This document shows positions 56,301 to 61,896 of a stretch of 61,896 nucleotides of DNA, in pieces. The position numbers and the translations under genes are program-made. The DNA lies in contig JAAUUB010000005.1 of the NCBI GenBank assembly GCA_012031215.1, positions 1-61,896 of the forward strand, given 5' to 3'. Each line of letters begins with the position of its first letter. Position 1 is the stretch's first letter. Below the pieces are notes generated by a model that was not told where the DNA came from, searched no databases, and saw only the letters and a list, made by a program, of their open reading frames with translations. Source of the DNA: Microscillaceae bacterium (GTDB lineage: Bacteria > Bacteroidota > Bacteroidia > Cytophagales > Microscillaceae).

Positions 56301-59300
56301 TTCCACGGCGGCACGCTCCAGCGGCCCAAAGAACACAGCTCCTTCAAAATAGGCATCAAACTCGAGTCGCAGTTGATTGCCTGAGGTGATGCTGCTAATG
56401 TCAATGGCCGGAGTGGCCAGTCGGTCAAAAGCGGCATTGTTGGTAGGCCCAGGTGCGTCGTCGTTCATCGCCACCATATTGCCACTGCCTACATCGGGTA
56501 TTTGCCAGAATGGGCTACTTAGAGAAGCGGCATCGCCATACAACCAGCCTACCCCATTGGTCGTAACCGCCCAGTTTTGGGTAAAAGGATTTGTATCAAA
56601 ATTGGTGGTGAAGGGAAAAGCCACGGGTACTTCATTGGTGATGGCATAGCCATTGAGTGCGTCATTGCCCGCATTGGCATCGCCCGCCAGGGTCGTAAAT
56701 GCGTTAATCGTGCTGGTGGGCCCGGAAAGATCCGCCGTTTGTGTAAAGGTATAATTGGCCACTCCAAAAGCAGGAATATTGCCCGTGAAGGTTTCGGTAA
56801 CGGTTGCGCCACCATTGGCCACATAAGATACATTGAAACCTGTGATGGCTTGAAAACCGAAGTTTTGGACACGCACCGTAATGGTTTCTGCTGTTCCCAG
56901 ACAGAAAGCACTATTTCCGGGTGCCACTACCGCAATCACACCAGCATCCAAGGGGGGAACTTCCCGAATATTGACATTGTCTATCGCGTATCCGGCCGCA
57001 AAGAAGCCATTATCATTGTAGCGGAAGGCAATCTGCACACACTGCCCCAGGTAAGGGCTAAGGTCTATTTGCTCATTGCGCCAGGCTGCCTGCGCCGTCA
57101 ATTGGCGCAATTGAATCCAGTTGGCACCGCCATCCACACTGATATCTACAAAGCCCGTTCCTCCGAAAGTCCCATTGAAAAAGGTATCGAAGCTCAGCCT
57201 TGCCTGATTGCCGGGCGTTACCAGCCCCAGGTCAACAGCAGGGGTGATGAGGCGTTCATTGTTTTTATTACAATTACAGGCATCGTCATTGGTGGCTATA
57301 ATCGTAGTGGAGTTCGTTGCCGGAATTTGCCAGAAAGCACTGCTAAGGGAAGCGGCAGTTCCAATCAGCCAGCCTCCATCGGTGGCCAGGGTTTGCTGGC
57401 TCCAGAGTGCCGGAAATACCCCAGCTTCAAAGTTTTGCACAAAAGGCAACGCTTCTCCGGCCAGATTTTCAATATTAACTACCCCCGAATTGTTGTTGGT
57501 GGCATTTCCATCCGCATTGCCATTGATAGTGGCTCCGGTAAAGGCTTCCAGGGTATTAATGGCCAGCGAAAGGTCAGCAGTCGGGGTAAAAGTATAATTG
57601 ACCGAAGAAAATGGGGGAATCGCATCCGGGAAAGTAACCGTTACGGGTGCACCACCATTGGCCACAAAGCTCACATTAAAGTTGAAAGCTGTATTAAAGC
57701 CAAAATTGGTGATTTCCACTGTTACCGGCACGTCATTGTCCAGGCAGAAGCCCGGTGAGCGAGGGCTTACAATGGCCGAAACGCCCACATCAAAGGGGAA
57801 AACTTCCTTGATCACGACATTGTCCACGGCATAACCTGCCGCGAAAAAACCATTGTCATCATAGCGGAAGGCGATTTGCACACAAGTCTGGCCTATATAA
57901 GGATTAAGGCTCACCCCTACCTGTCGCCAGCTTGTTACATTGGTCAGTTCCAGCAGTTGCGTCCAGGTTTGTCCCCCGTTTGTGCTCACTTCTACAAAGC
58001 CATCGCCTCCGAATGCCCCGTCAAGTAGGCATCAAATTCCAAGCGTACTCCATCCCCGGGCGCAAAGCCGCTCAGGTCAAAAATAGGCGTGATAAGCCTT
58101 TCCTGGTCTTTATTACAGTTACAGGCATCATCGTTGGTAGCCACAATATTGGTGCTGTTTGTGCCCGGAATCGTCCAGAATGCACTGCTGAGCGAACCCG
58201 CCGTGCCCGGCAGCCAGCCCCCGTCGGTAGCTTGGGTTTCCTGGCTCCAGCTTGCGGGAAGCCCTGCTTCAAAGTCCTCCTCGTAAGGAAAGGTATTGAT
58301 GGCGGTGCCTACCGTTACATTGAGCGGGGCCAGCGTATTATTGGTCTCATTGCCATCTATCGGCACAATACTGGCCGCAATGGTATAAGTATTGGGTGCC
58401 ACGTTGGCGGGTGTGGCAAAGGTGTAAAGTGTTACATCAAAAGGGGCCAGCGTTTGGGCCACAGTTTCGGTAACAATTGCCCCCGGTGTCTGTGTATAAG
58501 AAACATCAAAATTACTTTGGTTGCTGGTGCCGATATTGCCAATCAGTACCGATACTGCCCCACTACAGGGATTGAAACCAATGCTGCCCAGGGCCAGGTC
58601 GTTGGTAAAAGGCTGGAAAACAAACACATCGCTAATTTGCTCCCCCGCCGGAAAAGCACCAATCAAGGTTGCCGTGCCCGTGGTTTTATTTACGCTCCAA
58701 AGCTCAGCGGCAAAGCTACCCGAATTGAAAGCGGCATGATAAATGACCGAGCCATCGGCGGCAAAATTCCCCCCCTGACCAAAATTGGCATCAAAAGGCA
58801 ATGGATTGAGCGCCGTGGCGGTAAAAGTAGTTGGATTGACCCGATACCAGGTATCGGTTACGTTTCCTTGCAGATAAATATCGCCATTGGTGGGGTCCAC
58901 GGCCAGCGAAACCCCTACGGTTTCAGCCGTAACAGTGCCCAGCAAAGTCGCCACCCCCGTCGTTACGTTCACTTCGTAGATTTGACTGTTGATGGTTGGG
59001 TTGGTGGTAAGCATCAACATCCGCTTGTTGAAATCATCCCAGGATAAATCGGTGGGCGTTTGTCCAGCGGCTACGCCCGTCCCGCCTACCAATTCGGCAA
59101 TAGCTGTAACTTGGTTAAGCTTGTACCAAAATTGGGTATTGGCCGCATCGCAAAGATACCAGTTGCCGGTTCCGTCTGCATCTAAGCCGCCCGGAAACTG
59201 CGCCGCGCCCGAATTACCCACTACAGCTTCAAAGACCCCAGGATTGCTCAGGTCAAAGCGTACAATGTCGCCAACGCCATTTACACCAAAGGCGGTTTGT

Positions 59301-59434
59301 GCCTTGAGGCTTGGACTCAGGGCTAGTCCAAACAATGCCCATAAAAAAACGAGATACCCAGGCCAGCACGCCGAAACACTCCTTCTTTTCAGAAGTTTGG
59401 TTGGGGGCCAGGGGATAAAGTAGAATTTTGTCAT
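53349..59434 (-). CDS. Giant modular secreted adhesin with gliding-type (T9SS type B) C-terminal domain; frameshifted in this sequence
   Basis: About 2028 aa from MTKFYFIPWPP after adding one base to C4 at 58016-58019 (restores YLTGAFGGDGFVEVS). Order: a signal-like region ending SLKAQ; a ~230-residue beta-propeller-like domain (GVNGVGDIVRFDL, GGNFAADGSVIYHAA; DUF4394-like); five pairs of a CARDB-like domain (VTVEITNFGFNTAFNFNVSFVANGG) and a MAM/cleaved-adhesin-like domain (QNFEAGVFPALW ... FRYNDNGFFAAGYAIDNV); a ~150-residue domain starting ADAEVLQGTSNHV; a cadherin-like segment; and a C-terminal IPTLFSPNGDGQNENFRLF ... GWDGTNEGKEQPSGAYVWF domain, the CHU_C/type B sorting signal. It should be exported by T9SS and attached at the surface, probably for adhesion. 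Confidence 0.9.
54500..58350 (-). repeat. Five tandem CARDB + adhesin-like modules within the giant gene
   Basis: Modules begin near EDFEAGLPASW, QNFEAGVFPALW, TNFDTNPFTQNW, DNFEGADPLAGNW and QNFETETAIPNGW, spaced about 0.85-0.95 kb. The first two are closest at DNA level: the regions around 58090-58250 and 57250-57410 (plus strand) are near-identical in stretches such as the DDACNCNK codons, suggesting recent duplication. Limits are approximate. Confidence 0.8.
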
Positions 59435-59477
59435 AATAATTTTAAAGGTTAATGTTTTGTAAGATGCATCAGAACAA

Positions 59478-59942
59478 TCAGGGCTGCGCTTTTTCTCTTT
59501 CCAACAAACGCTGATAGACCTTTTCCTCAAACTCCGCCTGCTGGGCTGGGGTGAGCATATTCCACTTTTCGCTGTTGGCGGCTTTCACCTGGCGGATATA
59601 TTCATCCGCCGCCTGCCGGGCGCGTTGTTCGGGGCTAAGACCAGGACCACGCGATGTTTTGGGTTGAGGTCCTTGAGGATTTTGTTGTCTTTGCAAATCC
59701 TGCAAATGTGTTTCCCGCACTTGTCCTTTATTTTGTGGACTCAGGTTTCCCTGTTTTTCAAATTGGGCGCGCTTTTCGGCCTCTGCCTGTTTCTGCTTTT
59801 CCATTAGGACTTGTTTTTCGGCTGAGCTTTGGCCGGGAGCCGATTTCACCACCGGGGCTTTCCCGATAGAATGCTCCTGCGCCTGTGCAACCAGCCCAGA
59901 AAGGGCTAATAAGGCCAAAATCAGTAGGGTTTGTTTCATCAT
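59478..59942 (-). CDS. Small secreted helical protein, Glu/Lys/Gln-rich
   Basis: Encodes 154 aa. Signal peptide MMKQTLLILALLALSGLVAQAQ, then a charged, low-complexity helical region (EKQVLMEKQKQAEAEKRAQFEKQ) and a C-terminal helix pair (GLSPEQRARQAADEYIRQVKAA; LTPAQQAEFEEKVYQRLL). I do not recognise a family. It lies 43 bases upstream of the giant adhesin in the same direction, so it is probably co-expressed; a periplasmic helper or structural role is a guess. Confidence 0.7.
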   Translation of the reverse strand: MMKQTLLILALLALSGLVAQAQEHSIGKAPVVKSAPGQSSAEKQVLMEKQKQAEAEKRAQFEKQGNLSPQNKGQVRETHLQDLQRQQNPQGPQPKTSRGPGLSPEQRARQAADEYIRQVKAANSEKWNMLTPAQQAEFEEKVYQRLLEREKAQP

Positions 59943-60401
59943 TTTGAAAGGTTTAAGGTGTATAAATTGAATTGCGGATTAGTCATAGAAAGCACTGTTT
60001 GCGAATCGGTACAGTTTTAAAATAACAAAAAACGTTTATATGTAAGATTGCTTAAAAACCTACATTTCGTTTTTTCTAGGCAAAATCATCTGGCAATAAA
60101 ACAGTTAATATTTTAAATTTCAAAATATTGGACTTATTTTTTTTATACTGAGCACTTAGCAGGTTTTTTTTTGGATTAATCTTATTATCACCAAATTATT
60201 TGATACACAAAAAAGTTTTGACTATTCCCAACTATAAATCAGTGCTAATTTTTTCGAAAAAAAATTCCCTATTTATTGAGAATTTAACAATTCATCACTA
60301 AAACAAAATATTATAATAAGGTTGAAATCAAACAAGCTTTCTTGGAATTCGTATGAGTTAGCTTTTTGTCAGGAGGGTTTTTCGGAAGCGATAATTTTTA
60401 A
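59943..60401. other. AT-rich intergenic region between divergent genes
   Basis: About 460 bases, strongly AT-rich at 60040-60330, between the leftward adhesin unit and tpiA. No gene, RNA or notable repeat recognised. Confidence 0.6.
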
Positions 60402-60409
60402 TAACTTTG
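60402..60409 (+). promoter_or_regulatory. -7 element candidate for tpiA
   Basis: TAACTTTG, a perfect TAnnTTTG match, 103 bases before the tpiA ATG. No clear -33 element at normal spacing. Confidence 0.4.
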
Positions 60410-60512
60410 CCGGAGAAGCATTTGAGAAAAACTTTTAGGGGCGAAGAAAAAATCCTTAACTGCGAAAATTGGGGAAATATGTCTTAATTTCAAACTTTAC
60501 TAATCATTTTTT

Positions 60513-61278
60513 ATGCGCACCAAAATAGTGGCCGGAAACTGGAAGATGCACAAAACCCTGGCCGAAGGCCAAAGCCTGGCGGTGGAAATCATTCCGATGG
60601 TGGAAGCCGAAGTGAATGGCCCGGTAAAAGTAGTGCTTTGCCCCCCCTTTATTCATTTGAGTAGTCTGCGGGCTTTGATTCCCGCGGGAAAAAATATTTT
60701 CCTGGGCGCGCAAAACTGCGCTTCCGAAGCCTCCGGGGCCTACACGGGTGAAATCTCGGCCGGGATGCTCCAATCGATTCCGGTAGAATATGCCATTGTG
60801 GGCCATAGCGAGCGCCGGGAGTATTTTGCCGAAACACATGCCCAACTGGCAAGAAAAGTAGATGTGTTGCTGGCCCATCATATCACCCCTATTTTGCTGT
60901 GGCGAAAGCCTGCCCATTCGGGAGGCGGGCCAACACCTGGAGCTTGTCAAAAACCAGCTAAGCGAAAGTCTTTTTCACCTTTCAGAGGAAGCGATTCTCA
61001 AAATTACGATAGCTTATGAACCCATCTGGGCCATTGGTACGGGGGTAACGGCGAGTACCGCCCAGGCCCAGGAAATGCACGCGGCTTTGCGAGCCCACCT
61101 GGCCACTCAGTATGGGGAAAAAAATGCGCAGGAAATCCCGATTTTGTATGGAGGCAGCGTAAAACCCGGTAATGCGGCTGAGCTTTTTGCCCAGCCGGAC
61201 GTAGATGGCGGACTGGTAGGCGGGGCCTCTTTGCAATCCCGCGATTTTGTGGAGATTGTCAAAGCAGTGCCTTTCTAA
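60513..61278 (+). CDS. tpiA: Triosephosphate isomerase, frameshifted in this sequence
   Basis: About 255 aa. KIVAGNWKMHKT (Asn and Lys of the active site), AIVGHSERREYF (catalytic His), AYEPIWAIGTG (catalytic Glu) and ILYGGSVKPGNA plus GGLVGGASL (phosphate loops) are all present, but the frame changes near TTTT at 60892-60895 within the HITPI-(F)CCGESL segment; two more T give PIFCCGES, one fewer gives PICCGES. The enzyme interconverts dihydroxyacetone phosphate and glyceraldehyde 3-phosphate and is essential for glycolysis in most cells, so the break is almost surely a sequence error. Confidence 0.96.
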
Positions 61279-61461
61279 GCAAGAAGAGCCGCCAGCTCCT
61301 CTTGTCAGGCAATTCAAAAGCACATTATGCTGCTCAAATTTCTCATTTGCAAAAATTCTTCCGGCGCTACCCGTAATGCAAAGCCTCTGACCAAGACTAA
61401 TAGCCAGGGTAAAAAATCAGTTAAACCTTTTTAAAGTTTTACTATTATAGTTTAGATGTTT

Positions 61462-61469
61462 TATCTTTG
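61462..61469 (+). promoter_or_regulatory. -7 element candidate for the M16 peptidase gene
   Basis: TATCTTTG, a perfect TAnnTTTG match, 64 bases before the ATG at 61534. The -33 region is AT-rich without a clear TTG. Confidence 0.45.
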
Positions 61470-61533
61470 AGGAAAAAAATCAAAAATTCCTCAATTTTTG
61501 ATTAAATTATTCATTAAACCAAATTCTCAATCT

Positions 61534-61896
61534 ATGCTGTATTCGCTGCGCAAACTATGGCTGTTATCAGCCTTGCTCTTGTTTCAGGCTGGGCTAGTGG
61601 CCCAAAATGTTGAGCTAAACCAAGCCATTCCGCTGGACCCTAAGGTCAAAGTCGGACAACTGGAAAATGGTATCCGCTACTATATTCGTCAGAACCCCAA
61701 ACCGGAAAAAAGGTGGAGTTGCGCCTGGCCGTCAACGCTGGGTCCATGCAAGAAGACCCCGACCAGTTGGGACTGGCTCACTTTACCGAGCACATGCTCT
61801 TTAATGGCACGAAAACTTCAAGAAGAATGACATTGTCAGCTACCTCCAATCAATAGGAGTCAAGTTTGGGGCTGATTTGAATGCCTATACTTCTTT
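61534..61896 (+). CDS. M16 family zinc peptidase, N-terminal part, cut by window edge and frameshifted
   Basis: Starts MLYSLRKLWLLSALLLF (signal peptide ending near LVAQN). KVGQLENGIRYYIRQNPKPE is the usual M16 start. Adding one A to A6 at 61706-61711 restores KVELRLAVNAGS; adding one A to A4 at 61812-61815 restores NGTKNFKKNDIVSYLQSIG. Between them HFTEHMLFNGT carries the inverted zinc motif HxxEH. The gene runs off the right edge; full-length relatives in Bacteroidota are ~930 aa with two M16 repeats. Periplasmic peptide degradation is expected. Confidence 0.9.

Noticed and set aside
1-61896. tRNA, rRNA, CRISPR arrays, insertion sequences with terminal repeats
   Set aside because: Looked for cloverleaf-type arms, regularly spaced short repeats and DDE transposase motifs by eye; none was convincing. 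Weakly conserved RNAs could be missed without a covariance search.

Overview
This 61.9 kb window comes from a member of the Bacteroidota. The evidence is two surface proteins with type IX secretion (T9SS) C-terminal signals, a PorP/SprF-type outer-membrane protein, a GWxTD protein, a HmuY-type heme operon, many short lipoproteins and repeated matches to the TAnnTTTG -7 promoter element of this phylum. I cannot place it reliably below phylum. No rRNA, tRNA or CRISPR array was seen.

Layout. 1-6.6 kb is an accessory island: two PIN-domain toxin-antitoxin pairs surround an AT-rich single-chain restriction-modification enzyme, all between two direct ~300-bp repeats, each carrying the start of a PD-(D/E)XK (Rpn/transposase-like) gene. 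6.8-9.4 kb holds a DNA alkylation repair operon (AraC-type regulator fused to O6-alkylguanine methyltransferase, a free-standing Ada zinc domain, AlkB) followed by a TetR regulator behind a clear promoter/operator. 9.5-13.1 kb has a di-heme peroxidase and a PhoX-like lipoprotein. 13.4-18.4 kb carries sulfur amino acid and folate genes (metB, folB), ChaN, a DUF202 remnant, a thioredoxin-TPR protein and an M48 protease. 19.2-23.4 kb is a heme-uptake operon (DUF6607, TonB receptor, DoxX-like, HmuY) with a dyad operator inside its promoter. 24-31.4 kb has a second di-heme peroxidase, GWxTD, FkbM and GT2 genes, and a large protein with the C-terminal half of a type ISP restriction enzyme but no visible methyltransferase motifs. 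31.5-51.4 kb is mostly core functions: tyrosine phosphatase, FKBP isomerase, acetyltransferase, peptide transporter, response regulator, GreA, HIT, RsmA, radical SAM, SpoIIE phosphatase, muramidase, PabA/TrpG, MltG and YceI. 51.5-60 kb is a surface cluster: a PorP-TSP3-OmpA fusion, a ~2000-residue modular adhesin and a small secreted coiled protein. The window ends with tpiA and the start of an M16 peptidase.

Sequence quality. Roughly 20 genes are broken by a single-base gain or loss, nearly always in a homopolymer, and restoring one base gives an uninterrupted conserved protein. They include genes unlikely to be dispensable (tpiA, rsmA, mltG). The best explanation is read or assembly error, densest after about 21 kb. 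Such genes are given here as one CDS with the break noted. The DUF202 gene at 16.3-16.6 kb, with two in-frame stops as well, is the best candidate for a true pseudogene.

Most notable: the repeat-bounded defence island, the methyltransferase-less type ISP-like protein, the dyad operators at the ada, tetR, metB and heme promoters, and a terminator hairpin in the greA leader.
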